Below, piece after piece: positions 1-5,815 of a DNA stretch of 5,861 nucleotides. The notes beneath the pieces were generated by a model. That model did no database searches, was not told the origin of the DNA, and worked only from the letters and a program-made list of their open reading frames with translations. Both the position numbers and the translations under genes were made by a program. Origin of the DNA: Spirochaetaceae bacterium (lineage in GTDB: Bacteria; Spirochaetota; Spirochaetia; Treponematales; Breznakiellaceae); assembly GCA_031265015.1 (NCBI GenBank), contig JAISDG010000076.1, positions 1 through 5,861 on the forward strand, in the 5' to 3' direction. The first letter of the stretch is position 1; each line of letters opens with the position of its first letter.

Positions 1-165
1 CGCGGCGGCTGTACCGGTATATTTTTGAATAACCACGCCGTCACCGGCTTCGTTCAGGTCATACCGGAAATCGGAAGGCGGATTGGCGGCCATAAGCCTG
101 CCCGCCGTTAACAGTACGGCCCATACCGCCAGGCCCCGGTTTATCGCGGCAAAATTTCTTTTCAT
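1..165 (-). CDS. BspA-like leucine-rich-repeat secreted protein, N-terminal fragment (cut by window edge)
   Basis: Only the first 55 codons are present; the frame is open to base 1. Seen: ATG at 165-163 with a strong Shine-Dalgarno GGGAGGA (177-171) five bases upstream. The N-terminus MKRNF is followed by a hydrophobic stretch (about residues 12-22) and a likely signal peptidase I site near Ala26/Ala27. The mature start then reads SDFRYDLNEAGDGVVIQKYTG. From memory, that pattern (F-x-YDLN-x-x-GDGVVI-x-x-YTG) is the usual entry into BspA-type LRR_5 repeats of Treponema surface or secreted proteins, where a VVIP repeat comes next; the repeats themselves would lie beyond the edge. The gene starts 34 bases after the lipoprotein stop and is probably co-transcribed with it. 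Export is well supported. The LRR assignment is inference from a short stretch and could be wrong. Confidence 0.6.
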   Translation of the reverse strand, partial: MKRNFAAINRGLAVWAVLLTAGRLMAANPPSDFRYDLNEAGDGVVIQKYTGTAAA

Positions 166-199
166 ACGAGTCCTCCCTTGGTACTATCATGAAACTTCG

Positions 200-481
200 T
201 TACTGAACTATTTCCCACATCAAATTATCGCCGTCCACAGTGACGTTTATGGTGATCTTTTCGGTTTCTCCGTCGGATTCCACTTCCAGAAGGCCCCGGT
301 ACTCATTTTTTCCCTTTTCTATCAGGGTAAGGTCCTTGACTGTAAAGCCCTCAAGACCCCGTTCGGTCAGGGTTTCTTCAATGCTCAGCTTTACCTGTTC
401 GGTCAGGTCTTCTTTTGATATACCGCACCCCATGATAAGCAGTCCCAGGATAACAGCAAAACACGCCCGGTTCTTTTTCAT
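200..481 (-). CDS. Small predicted lipoprotein, unknown function (93 aa)
   Basis: Seen: residues 1-18 form a short lipoprotein signal peptide (MKKNRA, hydrophobic core, then LIMG) ending at Cys19, the expected lipidation site. The -2 Met makes the lipobox non-canonical, but spirochaete lipoboxes are known to be loose. The mature part is about 75 residues: an acidic amphipathic helix (about 22-40) followed by alternating strands ending in VDGDNLMWEIVQ. This could be a small helix-plus-sheet fold like those in many periplasmic lipoproteins, but I cannot name a family. The start at 481 is chosen over an in-frame ATG at 547 because it has a Shine-Dalgarno six bases upstream and puts the signal peptide at the N-terminus. 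The protein is probably anchored in a membrane facing the periplasm or surface. It is first in an operon with the LRR protein gene. Confidence 0.8.
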   Translation of the reverse strand: MKKNRACFAVILGLLIMGCGISKEDLTEQVKLSIEETLTERGLEGFTVKDLTLIEKGKNEYRGLLEVESDGETEKITINVTVDGDNLMWEIVQ

Positions 482-487
482 ATAAAA

Positions 488-495
488 CTCCTCCG
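488..495 (-). promoter_or_regulatory. Ribosome binding site that sets the lipoprotein start
   Basis: On the minus strand CGGAGGAG ends six bases before the ATG at 481. The alternative in-frame ATG at 547 has only GGCCCGGGCC-type sequence before it and no purine-rich site, so 481 is the supported start. Confidence 0.8.
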
Positions 496-518
496 TGATT
501 AATAAAATAAAACCCGTA

Positions 519-541
519 TTTCCGGGGAAAAGATCCGGAAA
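519..541 (-). other. Small hairpin in the lipoprotein 5' leader
   Basis: Seven perfect base pairs (519-525 with 535-541, TTTCCGG/CCGGAAA) enclose a nine-base loop, about 25 bases upstream of the Shine-Dalgarno. There is no uridine tract, so it is not a classical terminator. It could affect mRNA stability or translation of the lipoprotein, or it may be incidental. Confidence 0.35.
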
Positions 542-604
542 ATCCATGGCCCGGGCCGATCCGGGACGGACTGGAAAAAACCTTTTCCCTCCATAAGAAT
601 GAAT

Positions 605-633
605 AATATATCATGATTAAAAAATATTGTCAA
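605..633 (-). promoter_or_regulatory. Sigma70 promoter for the lipoprotein/LRR operon
   Basis: On the minus strand the -35 is a perfect TTGACA (633-628), the spacer is exactly 17 bases, and the -10 is TATATT (610-605) preceded by TGA, an extended -10 motif. AT-rich sequence upstream of the -35 (about 634-655) resembles an UP element. The predicted start is near 598, giving a leader of about 117 bases. Confidence 0.8.
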
Positions 634-705
634 TTACAATGTAGAAAATTTCATCCTAGTAATCCGTGAAAAGCCTTCGCTACAGTAAGATCCTGGAAAA
701 CCCCA

Positions 706-1557
706 ATGGTACCGTTTAAGCCGTCCATCCACCGGATGTATTTTATCGACAAGCAGGTGCGGGAACACGCCTACCCCACCACCGTTTCCCTGTCCGCCGA
801 CTACGAAACAAAATACGGCAAATCCGTGGATCCCAGGACTATCGCGGGGGACATCGCGGCCCTGAAAGAAAAGTTTCACGCCCCCCTGGGTTATGACTAC
901 GAAAAGAGGGGTTATTATTACACCGATCCCTATTTCCAGCTCCCGGTTCTCAAGGAAGACCCCGACAATCTCCTTCCCGCCATGGCCGAGGAGCGCCGCC
1001 CCCGGACCGCCGCCATACCCGAGTGGCAGCAGCGGTTTATCGCATCCCTGGCGGACAAGCTGCTGCCCCTGCAAAAGGGGGAAAAGCGCCCCCGGCGGGC
1101 CAGCATCCTCCTGGAAGGTCCCTTCCCGGAAACGGAAACCGGCCCGGCGCTTACAACCCTGCTGCAGGCTCTGGAAGAGGCCGGGGCCCTGGACATCCGG
1201 TATATGGAAGCGGGAAAAAAGGCGGTTTCCTTTGTTTTTTGGCCCCTCCATCTTGTCTGTTCCCCGGGCTGCAGCCTTGTTTTCGGCAGAGTCCAGTCCG
1301 GGGAGTCCCCGGAGGGCGGCCGGTACCGTCTTCTGTATCTTGACCGTATCCGGCAGGCGGCCATCCGGCAGGACAGGGCAAAACCGCCGGCGTATATCCA
1401 TATTCAGACCACCGGCGGCCGGGACATCGAGGCGGTTCTTGCCCGGGAGCAGTCCGACCTCGTGCTGGTTTTCGCCCTGCCCGCCGAAGGTTCCGCAAAA
1501 AGCCCGGCGCCGGAGTACACTTTGCTGGTTCAGACCGAACTCTTTGCCCAGCGGTAG
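706..1557 (+). CDS. WYL-domain transcriptional regulator with DeoR-type HTH, degenerate WYL core
   Basis: Probably a DNA-binding regulator of 283 residues. Seen: residues 8-75 carry the N-terminal winged-HTH pattern of WYL proteins (IHRMYFIDKQVRE, YPTTVSLSADYE, recognition helix around DPRTIAGDIAALKEKF, wing LGYDYEKRGYYYTD). The WYL-like section runs from about 155 to 220, with an IRYMEAGKK strand and a terminal RYRLLYLDRIRQ that matches the family's R-x-F-R-L-x-R-I element. The W-Y-L triplet itself appears replaced by something like Cys-Ser-Leu near 189-191. The C-terminal part (about 229-283) is short compared with a normal WCX domain, and family members are commonly about 300-330 residues. 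The ATG at 706 has only a weak GGAAA site (695-699); an in-frame stop at 667-669 and the conserved N-terminus support it. The gene is divergent from the lipoprotein operon and 77 bases upstream of the HExxH gene. The ligand is unknown. Confidence 0.75.
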   Translation: MVPFKPSIHRMYFIDKQVREHAYPTTVSLSADYETKYGKSVDPRTIAGDIAALKEKFHAPLGYDYEKRGYYYTDPYFQLPVLKEDPDNLLPAMAEERRPRTAAIPEWQQRFIASLADKLLPLQKGEKRPRRASILLEGPFPETETGPALTTLLQALEEAGALDIRYMEAGKKAVSFVFWPLHLVCSPGCSLVFGRVQSGESPEGGRYRLLYLDRIRQAAIRQDRAKPPAYIHIQTTGGRDIEAVLAREQSDLVLVFALPAEGSAKSPAPEYTLLVQTELFAQR

Positions 1558-1634
1558 CGGAAAGATAAACGATTGCTTACAGACAGGCGGATGCGGATAC
1601 CCGCTTTCATAAAAAGCCGTTACGGAGGAACAGT

Positions 1635-2513
1635 ATGCCGGGACTTGGCCGGGCCGGAAAAGATTTTTTTGAGGATATTTTTTGCAGAGCCGGGCAGGGG
1701 CTTTGTGATTTCCTCTGGGGCATCGCCGACAAACTGGACGATTTCGCCGGCAGCATCAAAGTCGACGAGGAGACATCCGCGGCCTTGCCGGAAAAAATGG
1801 TTGAAAAGAAGCGGAAAACAAAGCCCCCTGCCGGGGTCTTTTCCCGCGCCGTACAAAAGGGCGGGATAACCGGGGAACAGATAAAAGTCCACCGGGTCCT
1901 TGAGGGCTTTGATAAACCGGCAATCGGGCTCGCAAAAAACAGGATCCTTGACGCCTGCAGGTTTATTGCGAATAATGCCGAAAACGAAGCCGAAGGGCAT
2001 ATCGCCGCGCAGCTGGAACAAATGATCCAAAAGGGAGGGCTGATCATAACCGACGCGGAACTGGTACTGGACAGGCAGGCTGCGGGCTGTTTCTATATCA
2101 AAGATGGAACGCCCTCTATCGGTCTTGATATTGCGGCTTTGGGGAAAGCGGACGGCGCGGAGCTGGTCAACGTCCTGGTCCATGAAGCGTATCACGCCTG
2201 GCGGTATTTTACTTCCGGAACGGAATATTCCATCATAGACGAAAAAAGGGCCTGGAATACCGCCCTGGACGTTTCCAACAGATACCGGAACAGGTACGGA
2301 ATTCCCGTTGAGCGGGAAACAGCGTATACCGAAGCCGATCTTTTGAAATACTCCGAGTATTCTTCCAACGCCAATGTAAACATACGATACGGTCCCGGTG
2401 AAAACATCATAGAAAGGGCAGGATACGGCATAGCCAATCTTATTGACGACGCCGCCGATGTTATCAACGGATGGACCGGCAAATTAATGGATAAGACGTT
2501 TTCCGATCCCTAG
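1635..2513 (+). CDS. Putative zinc metalloprotease-like protein with HExxH motif, family not recognised (292 aa)
   Basis: Seen: His183-Glu184-Ala-Tyr-His187 sits in a hydrophobic-then-HExxH context (LVNVLVHEAYHAWRYF), and Glu203 follows 16 residues later in DEKRAWNTA. This is the arrangement of a gluzincin-type site, with two His ligands, a catalytic Glu and a downstream Glu ligand. No signal peptide or transmembrane helix is evident. The first about 45 residues are amphipathic and aromatic-rich (DFFEDIF, CDFLWGIADKLDDF). Residues 51-70 are basic and Pro-rich, and the C-terminus (266-285) is again amphipathic. The start has an excellent Shine-Dalgarno GGAGGA (1624-1629) five bases upstream. 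The gene follows the WYL regulator in the same direction and may be controlled by it. It could be a cytoplasmic protease, an effector or toxin-type protease, or an inactive relative; I do not recognise the family. Its composition is visibly less GC-rich than that of pgeF. Confidence 0.7.
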   Translation: MPGLGRAGKDFFEDIFCRAGQGLCDFLWGIADKLDDFAGSIKVDEETSAALPEKMVEKKRKTKPPAGVFSRAVQKGGITGEQIKVHRVLEGFDKPAIGLAKNRILDACRFIANNAENEAEGHIAAQLEQMIQKGGLIITDAELVLDRQAAGCFYIKDGTPSIGLDIAALGKADGAELVNVLVHEAYHAWRYFTSGTEYSIIDEKRAWNTALDVSNRYRNRYGIPVERETAYTEADLLKYSEYSSNANVNIRYGPGENIIERAGYGIANLIDDAADVINGWTGKLMDKTFSDP

Positions 2514-2524
2514 GGAAACCGTTC

Positions 2525-2998
2525 TTACCGGGCGCACAGCTTTTTTAAGTCCAGGAGTATCGCGTCCAGGGCGTTCCGGGATATGTTTTCCTGGATGTAC
2601 TCCATATACTTTTTGTCCATCACGGCGATATGGGACAATATCCAGTCCCGTAAAAACCGGACAAAGGTGTTGGGCACAAACTGTTTGCCCTCCTGGAAGC
2701 TCTTGACATCCTGGAGTATCTGCTTGACAAAACTCCGGTGTTCGTTTTTGTGGGCCTCCAGAACGGGATAGGCAACCGCCGCCAGCAGTTTTTCTTCCAT
2801 GGTAAAGTGGTATTTTACATACTCCACCGCGCCGTGGACGGTCCCCAGAAAATAGGTCTTTGCCATATCCGCTCCCGTCAGGCAGCCCTTGTACAGGGTA
2901 TTGGTCAGGGTAATAAGCTCCTTATGCTGATCGTCTATTAACTGGATGCCGACGGAATATTTCTCGTCCCACTCCACAAAAATGTCGTCCCCGGGCAT
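2525..2998 (-). CDS. Bacteriohemerythrin (single-domain, O2-binding di-iron protein)
   Basis: Binds O2 reversibly at a non-haem di-iron centre. In microaerophilic or anaerobic bacteria this serves O2 sensing, storage or scavenging. Seen: the N-terminal VEWDEKYSVGI is typical of the family, and the full ligand set is present: His25 (DDQHKEL), His64 and Glu68 (H-x3-E in YHFTMEE), His83 and His87 (H-x3-H in EAHKNEH), His123 and Asp128 (H-x4-D in SHIAVMD). At 157 residues it is one four-helix domain plus a C-terminal helix of about 20 residues; no signal peptide, HAMP or methyl-accepting domain is attached, so it should be cytoplasmic. The start has AGAGGA (3009-3004) five bases upstream. It lies downstream of pgeF across a gap with a strong hairpin, and its stop is 11 bases from the convergent metalloprotease stop. 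Confidence 0.92.
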   Translation of the reverse strand: MPGDDIFVEWDEKYSVGIQLIDDQHKELITLTNTLYKGCLTGADMAKTYFLGTVHGAVEYVKYHFTMEEKLLAAVAYPVLEAHKNEHRSFVKQILQDVKSFQEGKQFVPNTFVRFLRDWILSHIAVMDKKYMEYIQENISRNALDAILLDLKKLCAR

Positions 2999-3060
2999 GG
3001 TAATCCTCTTTAAGTTATGCGTTTTTCAGGCTTTGGGCCCTGCGAAACCGCGGAATTTCA

Positions 3061-3099
3061 GGGCGCTTTCCCGAAAACCGGAGTTTCGGGAAAGCACCC
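3061..3099 (-). terminator. Strong 16-bp stem-loop between pgeF and hemerythrin (terminator-like, no U-tract)
   Basis: The arms 3061-3076 and 3084-3099 enclose a seven-base loop. Fifteen pairs are Watson-Crick and the sixteenth (3064 with 3096) is a G-U wobble in minus-strand RNA but a C-A mismatch in plus-strand RNA, so the structure suits a leftward transcript. It starts about 36 bases after the pgeF stop. A run of Us does not follow (TGAAATT does), so it is not a textbook intrinsic terminator. It may be a partial terminator, an mRNA 3'-end stabiliser for pgeF, or a 5' leader structure for the hemerythrin mRNA. Confidence 0.5.
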
Positions 3100-3134
3100 C
3101 ATGACAGAAAGTTTTTAATGTTCTTCTTACCTGT

Positions 3135-3140
3135 ACTATA
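3135..3140 (-). promoter_or_regulatory. Candidate -10 element for the hemerythrin gene
   Basis: TATAGT on the minus strand overlaps the pgeF stop codon and is identical to the -10 hexamer assigned upstream of the DUF5312-like gene. The best -35 at a 17-base spacing is TTTCCG (3163-3158), only three of six matches. If used, transcription would start near 3128 and the leader would include the 3061-3099 hairpin. Weak call. Confidence 0.3.
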
Positions 3141-4098
3141 ACGTGAAATTTGCCGGGCGGAAAGACTCCCCCGGCCTTTCCGGGGAAATCGCGCCGGAAA
3201 GCTCCCCCGCCAGGGCCGCCATGCGGGTATAGGCCCCGGGCCCTTCCCGGCGGTAGGAGCCGAGCCGTTCGTCGGTAAAGGTACAGTCTTCGCACCAGGC
3301 GAGGTGCCTGACTCCCGCGGCGGCCAGAAGCCGGGCGTTGGCCGCCTGCAGGTCCAGATAGCTGCCGCCGCCGTCCCGGCGGACGACCGGCCCCAGGGGA
3401 TACGGGTCCCCGCCGCGGATCAGGACCCGTACCCGGGGCGAGGAGGGGCCGAACTCCGCCTCGAAAAGGACCGCCCGCCCCTCGTCAACCCGGTAACAGC
3501 AGCTTCGGATGCAGGGCCCCAGGAGGGCGGCAACCTCTTCCGGGCGGGTTCCCTGGTCCCGCATCAGGGCCAGGGCCGTAAGGACGATGCCGGTTCCCTT
3601 CCAGCCCGAATGGAGGGCGGCGAAGGAACCGGACCGGGTGTCCAGCAAAAATACCGGCAGGCAGTCCGCCGCGGTTACCGCCAGAGCCGGCGTACCGGCC
3701 GGTCCGGGAAAGCACACCATGCCGTCCCCCGGCCGGGCAAAGGCTCCGGGATCAGGGGCCCCCCGGGGAACCGTGAACACCTCCCGGGAATGGACCTGGA
3801 TAAGGCTGTACACCCGGCCGGGGGACGCCCCCGCGGCCCGGAAAAAGCGTTCCCGGACCGGGCCGTGGGGGCCCCTGTGGGGGCCCGGGCCGGAATTCGC
3901 GGCAGGGTCAAATTTCATGCTGCCCGCGGCCCGGCCGGAGAGCGCGCAGGAAGGGGAGGGGGAGCCCTCCGCCAGGCGGGTTACGGGTTTTCCCTCAAAG
4001 ATGAAGGGAAACCTGGCGAAGACGCCGGCAAAAGTGCCGGCGGGACCGCCGGCAACAAGGCCGCCGTTAAACGCAAGCCTGAAGGGGTACAGTTCCAT
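3136..4098 (-). CDS. pgeF: PgeF/YfiH-family laccase-domain protein (purine nucleoside phosphorylase / peptidoglycan editing factor)
   Basis: Known family roles: Zn/Cu-binding YfiH (DUF152) proteins act on purine nucleosides, and E. coli PgeF corrects misincorporated L-serine in peptidoglycan. Seen in 320 residues: QVHS with His103, TAADCLPV with Cys146 and ALHSGWKGTG with His163, the three metal/active-site residues; then GPCI (194-197) with CCYRV, YLDLQAANARLLAAAGV (247-263) and the closing CTFTDERLGSYRREG (272-286). Residues 1-90 are divergent: I cannot find the usual TR-x-GG-V-S motif, and residues 44-80 are Gly/Pro/Ser/Arg-rich, including GPHR/GPHG from a 12-base DNA tandem repeat. The coding DNA is extremely GC-rich (45 of 60 bases in 3841-3900). 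The ATG lies three bases after the stop of the upstream gene (TGAGCGATG) without a clear Shine-Dalgarno, which suggests translational coupling. Confidence 0.87.
   Translation of the reverse strand: MELYPFRLAFNGGLVAGGPAGTFAGVFARFPFIFEGKPVTRLAEGSPSPSCALSGRAAGSMKFDPAANSGPGPHRGPHGPVRERFFRAAGASPGRVYSLIQVHSREVFTVPRGAPDPGAFARPGDGMVCFPGPAGTPALAVTAADCLPVFLLDTRSGSFAALHSGWKGTGIVLTALALMRDQGTRPEEVAALLGPCIRSCCYRVDEGRAVLFEAEFGPSSPRVRVLIRGGDPYPLGPVVRRDGGGSYLDLQAANARLLAAAGVRHLAWCEDCTFTDERLGSYRREGPGAYTRMAALAGELSGAISPERPGESFRPANFTL
3865..3888. repeat. Two-copy 12-base tandem repeat inside pgeF
   Basis: GTGGGGGCCC occurs at 3865-3874 and again at 3877-3886, a 12-base period that keeps the frame and encodes GPHR and GPHG (about residues 72-79) on the minus strand. 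It lies in the low-complexity linker before the conserved core. Confidence 0.6.
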
Positions 4099-4101
4099 CG
4101 C

Positions 4102-5808
4102 TCAGCGGCCCGTTTCCATGGCGTCAATGTCATCCAGCAGCCGGAGGGCTCTTTTAAACAGATCGACGGACTGGGTTATGCCGTCCGCAAAGGCGGTTCC
4201 CCTGCCGGCCAGGGCGGAGATATTGATCAGGGTATCGTACTTTTCGTCGGCGCTTTTTTTAAGAACCCCCCCCAGAATGTTGATCATCCCCTCCATAGCT
4301 TCCCGGGCCTGATCAATGATCCGTTCCGCGTCCCGGGCGGCCTCTTCCACGACGATTTGAATTTTACGGCGTTTAACCGGCAGGGAAGACATGTCGTTCT
4401 TTGCCTGGGCATACCGTTTTCCGTAATCCCCCGCGGGGGAAATCTCCATGTCAAAGTGTCCGATCACGTCCTCCAGCTTGATCAGGATGTTATAGTATTC
4501 GGTAAACTCGCTCCTGTTGTCCCGGCGGATAAATTCGCCGTCCAGCAGAATGGGCCGGATATGCTTGTTTATCTCTCCCATAAAGACCACCGAATAAAAG
4601 GTCTGCAAGAAAGCCAGGCTGAAATTCCCCTTTACGCCTATCCCCGAAGGGTTTGAGTCGGAAATCATATTTTCCAGCACCTTAAGGTTGGTTCCCTTAA
4701 AAAAATACCTGAACGCGTTCTGCAGATCCCGCTGCCGCCGGGTTTTGATAAAGGACATAAACTGTTCTTCTATCCGGGTTTTCCACCGTTCCCGGTAGAC
4801 CGCGTACCAGTCTTCCCCGCCCCCGATATCCCCGGGGGAGATGTCCGTACTTCGGGATATGCACCGGAGCAGGCTGGTAAGGGGAACGGCCTCGTTAAAT
4901 TCCTTGACCGCCTGGAACGACGTTTCGGCCCGGGAGAGGAGCTTGCGCATTTCGATCTGGATATCAAAACCCGCCTCGGTATCCTGGTCGGTAAGGACAA
5001 AGACAAAAAGGGACGCCAGCAGCGTCATGGGCGGCGGTTCCTTGAGGGAAACGAGGATATTGTTCAGCGTCAAAAGCTGGTCCCGCACCGAAGCGGCGGG
5101 GCAGATATTCCCCTGGAGAGAAGCGTCAAAGATGAAGCTGTTAATAAGCCGGTCAAACAGAAAGGACGCCAGCTGCTTAAGGCAGTACAGGGACCGGGCG
5201 CTGTGGTACATCCTGTCCCGCTGTTCCCCGGTTATCCCCGCCAGGGCCTCTTCCAGGGCTTTAAAGGCTTTCTGGCGGAGTTCTATTTCGCTTAAGTCCC
5301 GGTAATGGGAAGCAAGCGTCCCGGGGTCCGTGTCGATCTGGATAAGGGTGTGGATGTCGGGCATTTCCAGGGATCCCAGGAATACCATAAGCCCCCCCTT
5401 GTCCCGGTTAAGGCTTGCGTCCAGGGCGGAATAAAAAAACCGGGACCCGTCCCGGAGCTTAACAAGCTCTTCCTGGAACTTGGGAAGGAGCATGTCCTTC
5501 TGGAAGTTGTAAAAACCCGGCGCCGCGGTTTCTATATTCCGGTACATCCGGCTCATCAGGTGATCTTCAAACAGTTTGAGGGGGCCGCGGGTGTTAAAAA
5601 AACTTACAATCAGGAACCAGAGTTTATAATACCAGGGAAGGGCCTCGTACCGGGATTCAAGGTTGACGGCCTTTTCTTCCCCGGGTTCTTCGTACAGCAC
5701 CATGCCGGCGGAAAGATTAGACTGGCTTGAAAGCCGTTCCAGCAGCCCGGCCCGTTCCTCCACGCTGAGTTCCGAGGCAAGCCGGCTGAAATGGCCGTTC
5801 CCTTCCAT
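4102..5808 (-). CDS. Spirochaete-specific protein of unknown function, DUF5312-like (568 aa)
   Basis: Function unknown. From memory the whole protein matches a family restricted to spirochaetes, DUF5312: an N-terminal FSRLASELSVEERAGLLERL segment, then an acidic linker, LPWYYKLWFLIVSFFN, a FFYSALDASLNRDKGGLMVFLGSLEMPDIH core, and RSLYCLKQLASFLFDRL. Seen: residues 57-72 are the only strongly hydrophobic, aromatic-rich stretch, flanked by charge, so a peripheral or hairpin membrane contact is possible; there is no signal peptide. The remainder is mostly helical and charged, with likely coiled-coil in the C-terminal about 120 residues (VKRRKIQIVVEEAARDAERIIDQ onward). I chose ATG 5808 rather than the in-frame TTG at 5844 because that TTG forms the -35 box of a promoter and family members start near here. 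No Shine-Dalgarno precedes the ATG. The gene is probably co-transcribed with pgeF, three bases downstream. Confidence 0.85.
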   Translation of the reverse strand: MEGNGHFSRLASELSVEERAGLLERLSSQSNLSAGMVLYEEPGEEKAVNLESRYEALPWYYKLWFLIVSFFNTRGPLKLFEDHLMSRMYRNIETAAPGFYNFQKDMLLPKFQEELVKLRDGSRFFYSALDASLNRDKGGLMVFLGSLEMPDIHTLIQIDTDPGTLASHYRDLSEIELRQKAFKALEEALAGITGEQRDRMYHSARSLYCLKQLASFLFDRLINSFIFDASLQGNICPAASVRDQLLTLNNILVSLKEPPPMTLLASLFVFVLTDQDTEAGFDIQIEMRKLLSRAETSFQAVKEFNEAVPLTSLLRCISRSTDISPGDIGGGEDWYAVYRERWKTRIEEQFMSFIKTRRQRDLQNAFRYFFKGTNLKVLENMISDSNPSGIGVKGNFSLAFLQTFYSVVFMGEINKHIRPILLDGEFIRRDNRSEFTEYYNILIKLEDVIGHFDMEISPAGDYGKRYAQAKNDMSSLPVKRRKIQIVVEEAARDAERIIDQAREAMEGMINILGGVLKKSADEKYDTLINISALAGRGTAFADGITQSVDLFKRALRLLDDIDAMETGR

Positions 5809-5815
5809 GCATTTT

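Larger units (their letters stand above)
482..705. other. Divergent intergenic region between the lipoprotein and the WYL regulator
   Basis: This 224-base gap separates two divergently transcribed genes. Bases 600-660 are strikingly AT-rich against GC-rich surroundings and contain the leftward promoter (605-633) and the inverted repeat ATTGT-CAATT-ACAAT (626-640). Bases 482-598 would be the roughly 117-base untranslated leader of the lipoprotein mRNA. The leader contains the self-complementary GGCCCGGGCC (548-557), a 7-bp hairpin (519-541) and a possible 31-codon upstream reading frame (594-499). For the rightward regulator gene I see only a weak TACAAT (635-640) without a good -35 box, so its promoter is undefined. 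Confidence 0.6.

Noticed and set aside
482..547. Upstream start at 547 for the lipoprotein
   Set aside because: In frame but without a ribosome binding site, and it would bury the lipoprotein signal peptide behind 22 extra residues.
634..1401. A 255-codon minus-strand frame opposite the WYL regulator
   Set aside because: No family resemblance, while the plus-strand frame gives a clear WYL-type HTH and RYRLLYLDRIRQ element.
893..1612. A second plus-strand frame overlapping the WYL gene
   Set aside because: Ser/Pro/Arg-rich out-of-frame translation typical of a GC-rich shadow, with no domain.
1558..1634. Terminator or promoter between the WYL and HExxH genes
   Set aside because: Only a four-bp GCGG/CCGC stem without a T-run, and a TTGCTT with no matching -10. 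Read-through as an operon is simpler.
1620..2195. Minus-strand frame opposite the HExxH gene
   Set aside because: No recognisable motif; the plus strand has an excellent ribosome binding site and a zinc-site motif.
2497..2521. Stem CGTTTTCC/GGAAACCG between the convergent genes as a bidirectional terminator
   Set aside because: Only eight positions with a mismatch, a nine-base loop, and no proper T-tract on either side; too weak to call.
3304..4656. A 450-codon open frame on the plus strand, antisense to pgeF and the DUF5312-like gene
   Set aside because: The product is low-complexity Gly/Arg/Pro-rich with no recognisable domain, and it crosses two well-supported minus-strand genes. Long antisense frames are expected in GC-rich coding DNA.
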